Source of the DNA: Citricoccus sp. WCRC_4
GTDB lineage: Bacteria; Actinomycetota; Actinomycetes; Actinomycetales; Micrococcaceae
DNA: 29,085 nucleotides
NCBI GenBank assembly: GCA_026645375.1
Contig: JAPFFX010000216.1
Span: forward strand, 1-29,085
Direction of reading: 5' to 3'
Shown piece by piece: positions 7,971 to 15,460 of the stretch (its first letter is position 1; the number at the start of each line of letters is the position of its first letter). A program made the position numbers and the translations under genes. Under the pieces are notes generated by a model. That model saw only the letters and a program-made list of their open reading frames with translations, had not been told where the DNA came from and searched no databases.

Positions 7971-8855
7971 TCAGGCGGGCCGGGTCAGGTACCGGTAGCG
8001 CGCCGCCGTCGAGAAACCCAGCTCCGCGGCCAGCGCCAACGCCTTCTCCGAGCGTTCCTCCACCTGCATCCAGATCCCCTCCAGGCCCATCCGGACGGCG
8101 TGGTGGAAGATCGCGTCGATGATCGGGCCGACCATGCCCTGGCCCCGCAGGTCCTTGCGCACCTTCAGGGCGTACACGCCCCCGAAGGACCGTCCCGGCC
8201 CGTCGTGCACGATGGAGACCTTGGCGATCGCGGCCAGGACACCGTCCTCGTCCGGGTAGTCGAAGAACCGGCTGCTGCCGCCGGCCAGGAGGCGGCGGTA
8301 GACCATGCGGCTGGCGGGGTCGATCGCGTCGGCCGAGGTGCCCATGTGGGCATCCAGCCAGGCGTCGGTCAAGGTCTCGGAGATCCCGACGCGCGGGTCC
8401 CAGGCCGTGTGCTGCGGGATGTCCTCGCGGCCCAGCCACAGCACCCGCGTCGGGGCGACGCTCTGGTAGCCGCGCCGCTCGAGCAGGTCGGCCAGGCGCT
8501 GCTGCCCCTCGAGGAAGTCCTCGTTCGCGCCGGCCGTGCCGTCCGGGCCGGGCACGGCAGCGGACCCGGGCCACGTCCCCGACGCCGGTTGCCAGACCTG
8601 GAAGGTCGGGGCCAGCCAGCGCTCGGCGGAGCGCCGCTCCACCTGGTCGACGGCCGCGGAGATCTCGGCGGGGTCCCGCGGCATCGAGGTGGACAGCACG
8701 CTGTTCGCGCGCCGGGTGATGCCGGAGGAGAACCGCACGGACCAGCCCTCGACCTGCTGGACCTCGATCGCGGGCCAGCCCAGGGCGGTCAGCCGCTGCA
8801 GGGCGAGCGGGGTGACCTGGGTGGTCCGGCCGGCCCGGGGATCCTCAGCGGACAG
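7971..8855 (-). CDS. GNAT family N-acetyltransferase with apparent CTG start
   Basis: The C-terminal half is a GNAT domain: VYALKVRKDLRGQGMVGPII is the acetyl-CoA pyrophosphate-binding segment, and ALALAAELGF...YRYLTRP is the usual end. The upstream part contains GWPAIEV and SVRFSSGITRRANSV, characteristic of a subgroup of actinobacterial GNAT proteins. The first normal start in frame is GTG at 8738-8736, but it lies inside this conserved segment. Upstream the frame stays open to a stop at 8885-8883 with no ATG, GTG or TTG. A CTG at 8855-8853 has a good ribosome binding site (GGGAGG, 9 bases upstream) inside the end of hisF and gives 294 residues. Substrate unknown. If the CTG reading is wrong, the gene is 7971-8738. 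Confidence 0.8.
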   Translation of the reverse strand: MSAEDPRAGRTTQVTPLALQRLTALGWPAIEVQQVEGWSVRFSSGITRRANSVLSTSMPRDPAEISAAVDQVERRSAERWLAPTFQVWQPASGTWPGSAAVPGPDGTAGANEDFLEGQQRLADLLERRGYQSVAPTRVLWLGREDIPQHTAWDPRVGISETLTDAWLDAHMGTSADAIDPASRMVYRRLLAGGSSRFFDYPDEDGVLAAIAKVSIVHDGPGRSFGGVYALKVRKDLRGQGMVGPIIDAIFHHAVRMGLEGIWMQVEERSEKALALAAELGFSTAARYRYLTRPA

Positions 8856-9615
8856 GGTGACCAGCCTCCCGGATGGCCTGCTTCACCCGCGCGATCATGT
8901 CCACGGGCCCGAAGTGGAAGATGGAGGCGGCCAGCACGGCGTCCGCACCGGCGTCGATGGCCGGTGGGAAGTCCTCCGGGGCGCCGGCGCCGCCGGAGGC
9001 GATGAGCGGGACGGTGGTGACCGCGCGGACGGCGCGGATCATCTCGAGGTCGAAGCCCTCCTGGGTGCCGTCCGCGTCGATGGAGTTCAGCAGGATCTCC
9101 CCGACGCCCCGCTCGGCGGCCTCGCGGCACCACGCCACGGCGTCGATGCCGGTGCCCTGCCGGCCACCGTGGGTGGTGACCTCGAAGCCCGAGGCCACGG
9201 CGGGATCATCGGTGCGGCGGGCGTCCAGGGACAGGGTGAGCACCTGGGAGCCGAAACGCCGGGTGATCTCGTCGATGACCTCGGGCCGGGCCACCGCGGC
9301 GGTGTTGATCGAGACCTTGTCCGCACCGGAACGCAACAGCTTGTCCACGTCCTCCACGGACCGCACCCCGCCGCCGACGGTCAACGGGATGAAGACCTCC
9401 TCGGCGGTCTGGGCGACCACGTCATAGGTGGTGGAGCGGTCGGCCGTGGACGCGGTCACGTCCAGGAACGTCAGCTCGTCGGCGCCGGCCTCGTTGTACC
9501 GGCGGGCCAGCTCGACCGGGTCACCGGCGTCCCGCAGGTCCTCGAACCTCACGCCCTTGACGACCCGGCCGGCATCGACGTCCAGGCACGGGATGACACG
9601 TACGGCAACGGTCAC
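8845..9615 (-). CDS. hisF: Imidazole glycerol phosphate synthase subunit HisF
   Basis: HisF is the cyclase half of imidazole glycerol phosphate synthase. With ammonia from HisH it makes IGP and the purine precursor AICAR. The 256-residue barrel shows the catalytic Asp in VIPCLDVDAGRVVKG, the second acid in TLSLDARR, the phosphate-binding VGGGVRS and SGGAGAPEDF, and the central TFLDVTAS. The GTG start at 9615-9613 has a strong Shine-Dalgarno (AGAGGAG), 11 bases after the hisG stop. hisH and hisA are not adjacent, so the two IGP synthase subunits are coded at different places. Its 3' end overlaps the likely start of the acetyltransferase gene. Confidence 0.97.
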   Translation of the reverse strand: MTVAVRVIPCLDVDAGRVVKGVRFEDLRDAGDPVELARRYNEAGADELTFLDVTASTADRSTTYDVVAQTAEEVFIPLTVGGGVRSVEDVDKLLRSGADKVSINTAAVARPEVIDEITRRFGSQVLTLSLDARRTDDPAVASGFEVTTHGGRQGTGIDAVAWCREAAERGVGEILLNSIDADGTQEGFDLEMIRAVRAVTTVPLIASGGAGAPEDFPPAIDAGADAVLAASIFHFGPVDMIARVKQAIREAGHPVR

Positions 9616-9626
9616 GGGGGCTCCTC

Positions 9627-10478
9627 TCAGATCCGGATCGCGTGGATGGCGGAGACCAGGATGGCGCGGGCCCCCATGTCGTAGAGCTCGTCCATCACCT
9701 TGTTGGTGTCCTCCTTGCGCACCATCGAGCGCACGGCCACCCAGCCCTCGTCCTGCAGCGGGGAGATCGTCGGCGATTCCAGTCCCGGGGTGACGGCGGA
9801 GGCCCGCTCCAGGTTCTCCCGGCTGACGTCGTAGTCGATCATCACGTAGCGACGGGCCACCAGCACGCCCTGGAGGCGGCGCAGCAGCACGTCCAGGCCC
9901 TCGGGACGCTTGCCGGACTGGCCGATGATGATGGCCTCGGAGCGCATGATGGGCTCGCCGAAGGTCTCCATGCCGGCGGCCCGCAGCGTGGAACCGGTCT
10001 CCACGACGTCCGCGATGGCGTCGGCGACGCCGAGGTTCACGGAGGACTCCACGGCGCCGTCGAGGTGCACGATCATCTCCGGCTTGACCGACTGGGTGGA
10101 CAGGTAGTCCTCGAGCAGCCCGTCGTAGCTCGTGGCGATGCGCTTGCCCTCGAGGTCGGCCAGGGACGAGAAGCGTCCCACCGGCGCGGCGAAGCGGAAC
10201 GTGGACTTGCCGAAGCCCAGGGCCATGATCTCCTCGGCGGAGCCGTTCACCTGGGCGTCCTGGAACAGGTCCCGGCCGGTCAGGCCGATGTCCAGGGTGC
10301 CCTGGCCGACGTAGACGGCGATGTCCCGGGGACGCAGGTAGAAGAACTCGACCTGGTTCTCCGGATCCATCATGACCAGTTCCTTGGAGTCGCGGCGCTG
10401 GAGGTAGCCGGCTTCCTGGAGCATGTCGCGGGCGGCCTCGGACAGGGCGCCCTTGTTGGGGACGGCGATGCGCAGCAT
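9627..10478 (-). CDS. hisG: ATP phosphoribosyltransferase, long form
   Basis: HisG joins ATP and PRPP in the first, feedback-controlled step of histidine synthesis. The 283-residue product is the long type with a C-terminal ACT-like regulatory domain, so it does not need HisZ. Diagnostic segments are LRIAVPNKGAL at the N-terminus, the periplasmic-binding-like core RPRDIAVYVGQGTLDIGLTG, the PRPP-site region VADAIADVVETGSTLRAAG, and the regulatory part ending ARAILVSAIHAIRI. The frame extends upstream, but the ATG at 10478-10476 starts exactly at the conserved MLRIAVPNKG and has an AGGAG site 10 bases before it. It sits between hisE (72 bases upstream) and hisF. Confidence 0.97.
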   Translation of the reverse strand: MLRIAVPNKGALSEAARDMLQEAGYLQRRDSKELVMMDPENQVEFFYLRPRDIAVYVGQGTLDIGLTGRDLFQDAQVNGSAEEIMALGFGKSTFRFAAPVGRFSSLADLEGKRIATSYDGLLEDYLSTQSVKPEMIVHLDGAVESSVNLGVADAIADVVETGSTLRAAGMETFGEPIMRSEAIIIGQSGKRPEGLDVLLRRLQGVLVARRYVMIDYDVSRENLERASAVTPGLESPTISPLQDEGWVAVRSMVRKEDTNKVMDELYDMGARAILVSAIHAIRI

Positions 10479-10550
10479 GGGTGCTGGTTCTCCTGGGGTG
10501 GTGACGAGTGGGTGGACGGGGGCGATCCCGGGTGCAGGAACCGGCACCGG

Positions 10551-10814
10551 TCAGAGGTGCCGGTAGACGTCCTGCAGGGTCAGGCCCTTGGCGATCATCA
10601 GGACCTGCAGGTGGTACAGGAGCTGGGAGATCTCCTCCGCGGCCTCGTCGTCGGATTCGTACTCGGCGGCCATCCAGACCTCCGCCGCCTCCTCGACGAT
10701 CTTCTTGCCGATCCCATGGACCCCGGAGTCGAGTTCGGCGACGGTGCCGGAGCCCTCCGGCCGGGTCTCGGCCTTGTGGCGCAGCTCGGCGAAGAGTTCA
10801 TCGAAGGTTTTCAC
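10551..10814 (-). CDS. hisE: Phosphoribosyl-ATP pyrophosphatase
   Basis: HisE hydrolyses phosphoribosyl-ATP to phosphoribosyl-AMP and pyrophosphate, the second histidine step. The 87-residue product is the usual stand-alone actinobacterial form, with the MazG-like helical core: KTFDELFAELRHKA, the metal-binding KIVEEAAEVWMAA and EEISQLLYHLQVLM with conserved acidic residues. The start is GTG at 10814-10812, reading straight into KTFDELF. A -10-like TACGCT lies 6 bases upstream, so the message may begin at the start codon itself. hisE heads the hisE-hisG-hisF(-GNAT) unit. Confidence 0.95.
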   Translation of the reverse strand: MKTFDELFAELRHKAETRPEGSGTVAELDSGVHGIGKKIVEEAAEVWMAAEYESDDEAAEEISQLLYHLQVLMIAKGLTLQDVYRHL

Positions 10815-10820
10815 CCCTCC

Positions 10821-10826
10821 AGCGTA
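10821..10826 (-). promoter_or_regulatory. Putative leaderless-type -10 box for hisE
   Basis: TACGCT on the minus strand ends 6 bases before the hisE GTG. In actinobacteria this spacing usually marks transcription starting at the first base of the start codon. No clear -35 box was seen. Confidence 0.4.
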
Positions 10827-10882
10827 CCGACCGCGCGACCCGGCCCCGGACCGTTGCCGTCGTATGTGAAGCACATCGGGCG

Positions 10883-11350
10883 TCAGCGCAGGGCCAGCTC
10901 CGTCAGGACGGCCGCCTGGAAGGCCTCGTAGCCCTTGTCCTCGCTCGATCCGGGCAACCCGGCCCGGTCCAGCGCCTGCGCCTCGGTGTCGCACGTGAGC
11001 ACGCCGAAGCCGACCGGGGTCCCGGTGCGCACGGAGACGTCCACCAGCCCGGTGGTCGCCCCCGAGCAGACGTACTCGAAGTGCGGGGTGCCACCGCGGA
11101 TCACGACGCCCAGGGCGACCAGCGCGTCGAACCGCGGTGCCAGCCGGGCGGCGGCGACCGGCAGTTCGAACGTGCCCGGGACCCGCACCTCGACGGCCTC
11201 GATCCCGGCCTCGGCGGCCGCCCGGCGGGCGCCGGCCAGCAGCCCGTCCATCACCTCGTCGTGCCATTGCGAGGCGATGACGGCGACGCGCAGCGACTCC
11301 GCGCGGGCCCCGGTCATGTCCAGTCCCTGCGGTGCTCCGTGTCCGCTCAT
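10883..11350 (-). CDS. ribH: 6,7-dimethyl-8-ribityllumazine synthase
   Basis: RibH condenses 3,4-dihydroxy-2-butanone-4-phosphate with the ribitylamino-pyrimidine to make lumazine. The 155-residue product shows VAVIASQWHDEVMDGLL, the phosphate- and substrate-binding VPGTFELP, ALGVVIRGGTPHFEYV with the catalytic histidine nearby, and PVGFGVLTCDTEAQAL. The ATG at 11350-11348 shares ATGA with the ribBA stop; about 20 variable residues precede the conserved core. It is the last gene of the riboflavin operon; the next gene downstream, hisE, has its own likely promoter. Confidence 0.97.
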   Translation of the reverse strand: MSGHGAPQGLDMTGARAESLRVAVIASQWHDEVMDGLLAGARRAAAEAGIEAVEVRVPGTFELPVAAARLAPRFDALVALGVVIRGGTPHFEYVCSGATTGLVDVSVRTGTPVGFGVLTCDTEAQALDRAGLPGSSEDKGYEAFQAAVLTELALR

Positions 11351-12654
11351 GCCTGTCCTCCTGTGGTCATGGGTGTCGTCATCGGGGGTGTCGTGCTGCT
11401 GCGCTCCGGCACCAGGTCCCCGGCCAGCCGGTGGGCCATCCGGTCCCGCTTGGTCGCGAGGTAGTCGCGGTTGTGCTCGGTCACCGGTGCCGGGCTCGGC
11501 AGGATCTGCTCGACGTGGATGCCCGCGCGGGTCAACTGCTCCGCCTTGTCCGGGTTGTTCGTGACGAGCCGGATGCGGAACAGTCCCATCCGCCGCAGGA
11601 TGGCCGCGGCCGAGCGGTAGCTGCGCGCGTCCGCCGGCAGGCCCAGGTGCTCGTTGGCGGTCACGGTGTCCATGCCGGCGTCCTGCAGGGCGTAGGTCAT
11701 GATCTTGTTGGCCAGGCCGATCCCCCGGCCCTCATGGCCGCGCAGGTAGATGACCGTCCCGCCCTCGGCGGCGCTCTGGCGCAGCGCGTGCTCCAGCTGG
11801 GCGCCGCAGTCGCACCGCTCGGAGGCGAAGACGTCCCCCGTGAGGCACTCGGAGTGCAGGCGGACCAGCGGGGGCCGGCCGGAGGCGTCCATCATGTCCG
11901 GCACCGGGGCGCGCAGCACCATGTGCTCGGCGCCCGTCTCGTGGTCCGGGTGCACGGAGACCTGGAAGGTGCCGTAGCGGGTCGGCAGGCTGACCGTGGG
12001 CACCGCCATGGACCCGGGTCCCTCGAGGGCGGGGTCGACCCCCGTCTCCAGGTAGGCCACGAGGTCCTCGATCGACACGAGCGGCATGCCGTGGCGGTCG
12101 GCGAAGCGGCGCAGCTCGGGAAGGCGCATCATGGTGCCGTCGTCGTTGACCAGTTCGGCGATGGCGCCCACCGGGGCGCGCCCGGCCAGGCGGGAGAGTT
12201 CCACCGCGGCCTCGGTGTGGCCACGACGCTGCAGGACGCCGCCCTGGGCGGAGACCAGCGGGAAGAGGTGACCGGGCCGGCTGACCAGGTCCGCCGTGGA
12301 CGCCGGGTCGGCCAGGACCTTCAGGGTGGTGGCGCGGTCGGCGGCGGAGATTCCCGTGGTGGTGCCGGCGATGGCGTCGCAACTGACGGTGTAGGCCGTG
12401 CCCTTGGGGTCCTCGTTGCGGTCCGTCATGGGCGGCAACTCCAGGCGGCGGGCGACGTCCGGGGGCATCGGAGCGCACAGGACACCGGAGGTGTACCGCA
12501 CCGTCAGGGCGACGAGCTCGGGGGTCGCGGCATCGGCGGCGAAGACGATGTCACCCTCGTTCTCCCGGTCCTCGTCGTCGACCACGACGACGGCCCGTCC
12601 CGCCGCGATGGCGGCCACGGCGGCGCCGATCGGGTCCAGGTGGATCGCGCTCAT
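11347..12654 (-). CDS. ribBA: Bifunctional DHBP synthase / GTP cyclohydrolase II
   Basis: This protein supplies both building blocks of riboflavin. The N-terminal half (about residues 1-205) is DHBP synthase, with the acidic active-site loop VVVVDDEDRENEGD and the HTEAAVEL segment. The C-terminal half (about 210-410) is GTP cyclohydrolase II, with the zinc site CLTGDVFASERCDCG, the YLRGHEGRGIGL loop and the NNPDKAEQL motif. The 435-residue length is normal, with a short low-complexity Thr/Pro/Met tail. The ATG overlaps the ribE stop (ATGA), and the stop overlaps the ribH start in the same way. Confidence 0.97.
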   Translation of the reverse strand: MSAIHLDPIGAAVAAIAAGRAVVVVDDEDRENEGDIVFAADAATPELVALTVRYTSGVLCAPMPPDVARRLELPPMTDRNEDPKGTAYTVSCDAIAGTTTGISAADRATTLKVLADPASTADLVSRPGHLFPLVSAQGGVLQRRGHTEAAVELSRLAGRAPVGAIAELVNDDGTMMRLPELRRFADRHGMPLVSIEDLVAYLETGVDPALEGPGSMAVPTVSLPTRYGTFQVSVHPDHETGAEHMVLRAPVPDMMDASGRPPLVRLHSECLTGDVFASERCDCGAQLEHALRQSAAEGGTVIYLRGHEGRGIGLANKIMTYALQDAGMDTVTANEHLGLPADARSYRSAAAILRRMGLFRIRLVTNNPDKAEQLTRAGIHVEQILPSPAPVTEHNRDYLATKRDRMAHRLAGDLVPERSSTTPPMTTPMTTGGQA

Positions 12655-13298
12655 GCCGTCACCTTCTCGGTCTCGAGGGCCCGGTCGTAGTCGTGGAGCC
12701 GGGCGGCGTACTTCGCCAGGACGTCGACCTCGAGGTTCACCCGGTCCCCCACCACACGGGTGCCGAGGGTCGTGGCGGCCAGGGTGGCCGGGATGACGCC
12801 GACCTCGAACCAGTCCTGCCCGGGGGCGGGGGCGCTGACCGCGCTCACGGTCAGGGAAACGCCGTCGACGGCGATGGAGCCCTTCTCGGCCACGTAGCGG
12901 CCCAGGCCGGCCGGCAGGGCGATGCGCACCTGCCGCCAGTCGCCATGCACCTCGATCCGGGCGATGGTGCCGGTGCCGTCGACGTGGCCCTGCACGACGT
13001 GGCCGTCCAGGCGCCCGTTCGCCGGGACGCAGCGCTCGAGGTTCACGTGGTCCCCGGGGGCCAGGCTGCCCACGGTGGTCCGGCGCAGGGTCTCGCCCAT
13101 GACGTCGACGGTGACGGTACCCGCGGCGGCCCGGAGGTCCGTGGCCGTGAGGCAGGTCCCGTTGACGGCGATCGAGCCGCCGTCGTCCAGTCCCACGATG
13201 GACTGCGGGGCATGCAGGGTCAGCCGGGCGGCGTCCTGCTCCGGCAGGGGCTCCAGTGCGGAGACCGTGCCCAGTTCGGTGATGATTCCGGTGAACAT
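12651..13298 (-). CDS. ribE: Riboflavin synthase alpha chain
   Basis: This enzyme turns two lumazine molecules into riboflavin plus the pyrimidine intermediate that is recycled. The 215-residue protein has the two repeated lumazine-binding halves: it opens with MFTGIITELG and carries SIAVNGTCLTAT in repeat 1 and the matching SIAVDGVSLTVS in repeat 2, with GHVVQGHVDGTG between them. The ATG at 13298-13296 matches the invariant N-terminus and has a GAAGGAAG site. A 20-base gap separates it from ribD; its stop overlaps ribBA. In other nomenclature the gene is ribC or ribE. Confidence 0.96.
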   Translation of the reverse strand: MFTGIITELGTVSALEPLPEQDAARLTLHAPQSIVGLDDGGSIAVNGTCLTATDLRAAAGTVTVDVMGETLRRTTVGSLAPGDHVNLERCVPANGRLDGHVVQGHVDGTGTIARIEVHGDWRQVRIALPAGLGRYVAEKGSIAVDGVSLTVSAVSAPAPGQDWFEVGVIPATLAATTLGTRVVGDRVNLEVDVLAKYAARLHDYDRALETEKVTA

Positions 13299-13318
13299 GT
13301 TGCTTCCTTCAGGGGTGT

Positions 13319-14359
13319 TCAGGCTGAGAGATGGATCAGGACGTCCTGGCCGAGGCGGCTGAGCCCGCCGGTCTCGGCGTCGTCCAGGGTGAGGGTGCGG
13401 GACTGGCCCAGGGTGGTGTTCGCCGGCCAGTGCAGTCCGGAGGGGCCGTGCCCGATGACCAGCGGGGCCTGGTAGACGAACAGCTCGTCCACCAGGTCCG
13501 CCGCCAGCCACGCCGAGAGCACGGTGGGTCCGCCCTCGATGAGCAGGTGGCCGGGCGTGGTGCCCCCGTGGGGCCAGGGGCCGCCGCGCGCCTCGAGCGC
13601 GGCCAGCACCTCGGCGGGGTCGTGGCTGCGCACGTGCAGCCAGTCGCGGGGGACGTCGCGCAGGCCCTGCACCACCGGCACGGGCTGGACGGGGTGCTCC
13701 GTGCCGTCGTCCCGGCGAGCGGTCAGCCGGGGATCGTCCGCCAGGACGGTGCCCGTGCCGACCACGATCGCGTCGACCCGTGACCGGACCTCGTGGGCGT
13801 GGCGGCGTGACTGCTCACCGGTGATCCACTGGCTCGTCCCATCCGCCGCTGCCACCCGTCCGTCGAGGGACTGCGCCAGGTGCCCGGTGACGAAGGGGCG
13901 CCCGGCGTCCCGGGCATCGAGCCAGCGCCGGTTCAGCGAGAGCGCGGTCCCCGCGGCGGCGTCGGGGACCTGGGCGACGTCCACGCCGGCCAGGCGCAGC
14001 CGGGCCGCCCCGCCGCCGTCGGTCCCCGTGGGATCGGCGACGGCGTAGCGCACCGACCGGATGCCTGAGGCCAGGATGGCCTCGGTGCAGGGACCCGTGG
14101 AGCCGGTGTGGTCACAGGGCTCGAGGGTGACCCAGAGGGTGGCCCCGGCCGGATCGTGGCCTTCGGCGCGAAACTGCCTCAGGGCGTCCACCTCCGCGTG
14201 GTCCGTGCCGCGGCCGCGGTGGTGGCCGGTGGCCACCACGTCGTGCGCAACGGTGATCACGGCGCCGACCAGGGGGTTCGCGCCCCGCGGTCCGCGCAGC
14301 GCCACCTCGACGGCCAGCTCGAGGATGGCCTCCACGGCCACGGTGCCGGTCGCGCTCAT
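13319..14359 (-). CDS. ribD: Bifunctional pyrimidine deaminase / reductase RibD
   Basis: RibD deaminates and then reduces the pyrimidine made from GTP. The N-terminal deaminase domain (about 1-145) has the zinc motif TDHAEVDAL and EPCDHTGSTGPC, with NPLVGAVI before it. The C-terminal reductase domain (about 146-346) shows RPFVTGHLAQSLDGRVA, DAIVVGTGTVLADDPRLT and the late LLIEGGPTVLSAWL. At 346 residues the length is normal. The ATG at 14359-14357 shares ATGA with the stop of the transporter gene upstream. It is the first synthesis gene of the riboswitch-controlled operon. Confidence 0.96.
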   Translation of the reverse strand: MSATGTVAVEAILELAVEVALRGPRGANPLVGAVITVAHDVVATGHHRGRGTDHAEVDALRQFRAEGHDPAGATLWVTLEPCDHTGSTGPCTEAILASGIRSVRYAVADPTGTDGGGAARLRLAGVDVAQVPDAAAGTALSLNRRWLDARDAGRPFVTGHLAQSLDGRVAAADGTSQWITGEQSRRHAHEVRSRVDAIVVGTGTVLADDPRLTARRDDGTEHPVQPVPVVQGLRDVPRDWLHVRSHDPAEVLAALEARGGPWPHGGTTPGHLLIEGGPTVLSAWLAADLVDELFVYQAPLVIGHGPSGLHWPANTTLGQSRTLTLDDAETGGLSRLGQDVLIHLSA

Positions 14360-15114
14360 GGCGTGTGCACCGGGGTCGGGACGGGGGCCTGCTCCGCCGG
14401 GTGGACCGTCGGGTCCGGGATGAGCGTCTCGATCCCGGGCTTCTCGTGTGCCTTGGCGTGGACCCAGACGAAGAACCCGACCAGGGTGAAGACGCCGTAG
14501 AACAGGTACATGAAGGCACTGGCGTAGTAGCCGGCGCTGAACAGCAGCGGGACGCCGACGACGTCGACGGCCACCCAGACCAGCCAGAACTCGACCCAGC
14601 CCCGGGCCATCCCGTAGGTCGCGATCAGCGAGCCGACGAAGGTCCAGGCGTCCGCCCACACGGGCTCGTAGGATCCCAGGGCGCTGAACACCGGGGTGAG
14701 CGCCACGGTGCCGATGACCATGGCGGCCACGATCCCGACGCGGGCTCTCCAGCCGGCCCACTGCGGCGAGATGGCCGTGTTGTCGGCGATACCCGGGCGA
14801 CCGTCGCGCTCCGCCTTGGCCCTGCGCCACTGCTTCCAGCCGTAGACGGACACGGCGATGAACATGACCTGGCGTCCGGCCTGACCCAGCAGGTTCGCGG
14901 TGTCCGCCCCGCCGAACAGGCTGGAGAGGAACACGGTGAGCAGGATCAGGTTGCCGATGATGCCGACCGGCCACGCCCAGACCTTGCGGCGCATGCCGCC
15001 CAGGGCCGAGGCCAGTCCGAAGATGTTGCCGACCACTTCCCGTACCAGCAGTCCTCCGCCGGCGACGGGGATGTACCAGGTGAACAGGTCGACGAGCCAC
15101 CGCATGATGTCCAT
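14356..15114 (-). CDS. ribM: PnuC-family riboflavin transporter (RibM/PnuX type)
   Basis: The 252-residue product is a multi-helix membrane protein of the PnuC family, which carries vitamins such as nicotinamide riboside or riboflavin by facilitated diffusion. It shows the family segment KVWAWPVGIIGN, several Trp-rich helices (YGWKQWRRAK, WVEFWLVWVAVDVVG) and a C-terminal FYGVFTLVGFFVW. A C-terminal cytoplasmic Pro-rich tail follows. The start chosen is ATG at 15114-15112 with an AAGGGAG site; the frame upstream of it runs through the riboswitch and is not coding. Position directly behind an FMN riboswitch and overlapping ribD makes riboflavin the likely substrate, as for RibM of Corynebacterium and Streptomyces. 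This substrate is inferred, not shown. Confidence 0.9.
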   Translation of the reverse strand: MDIMRWLVDLFTWYIPVAGGGLLVREVVGNIFGLASALGGMRRKVWAWPVGIIGNLILLTVFLSSLFGGADTANLLGQAGRQVMFIAVSVYGWKQWRRAKAERDGRPGIADNTAISPQWAGWRARVGIVAAMVIGTVALTPVFSALGSYEPVWADAWTFVGSLIATYGMARGWVEFWLVWVAVDVVGVPLLFSAGYYASAFMYLFYGVFTLVGFFVWVHAKAHEKPGIETLIPDPTVHPAEQAPVPTPVHTP

Positions 15115-15133
15115 GATTCTCCCTTCGGAACGC

Positions 15134-15185
15134 GGCGGCTCCGGGGAATCATGCTGCGAGTCCGCCCGTCGGAGTGGGTGCGGAC
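15134..15185 (-). promoter_or_regulatory. Candidate expression platform of the FMN riboswitch
   Basis: Between the riboswitch and the ribM start the minus strand can form either of two hairpins that share bases: GTCCGC with GCGGAC (15185-15180 with 15165-15160), or GGCGGACTC with GAGCCGCC (15166-15158 with 15141-15134, one bulge). They exclude each other. No U-run follows, so control of translation or Rho-dependent ending is more likely than a plain intrinsic terminator. Confidence 0.45.
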
Positions 15186-15222
15186 CATGACGGATCCGAC
15201 TCCACGCCGAACGGCGGGGCTG

Positions 15223-15365
15223 CACGTGCTTCTCCCATCCAGACTTTAACTGTCGGTACCGGAATTCCACCGGTTCAACCGTCCATCGGCACTGCGGATG
15301 CAGGCCGACTCGCGGGTCGCGGACTTTGACCGCCGGTTCGGATTCTCACCGACCCCGGAGCACGT
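15223..15365 (-). promoter_or_regulatory. FMN riboswitch (RFN element)
   Basis: Read on the minus strand, the element begins with ACGTGCTCCGGGGTCGGTGA and ends with CTGGATGGGAGAAGCACGT, whose outer bases pair as helix P1. Inside are the family's conserved blocks: AACCGGCGG followed by AAAGTCC, a variable arm around GCGACCCGCGAG, then GGAATTCCGGTACCGACAG and AAAGTCTGG. The order and sequence match the FMN aptamer very closely. It lies upstream of RibM-ribD-ribE-ribBA-ribH, so FMN binding should lower both uptake and synthesis of riboflavin. Confidence 0.97.
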
Positions 15366-15373
15366 TGGACCCC

Positions 15374-15424
15374 ATTGTGCCACGTCTGCGCGCGCATCCC
15401 GTGAAGGCGACGTGTGCCACGTCT
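15374..15424 (-). promoter_or_regulatory. Promoter region of the riboflavin operon with repeated element
   Basis: A -10-like CACAAT (15379-15374) lies about 8-9 bases before the first paired base of the riboswitch, so transcription should start right at the aptamer. A 12-base direct repeat, AGACGTGGCACA on the minus strand, occurs at 15387-15376 (overlapping the -10 box) and at 15424-15413. The second copy is part of a perfect inverted repeat GACGTG-3-CACGTC at 15409-15423. The 346 bases between ribM and rpe hold only this region, the riboswitch and its platform. Confidence 0.45.
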
Positions 15425-15460
15425 CAATGCGTCACAGGCAGCCCGTGGGCCCCGCGGTGG

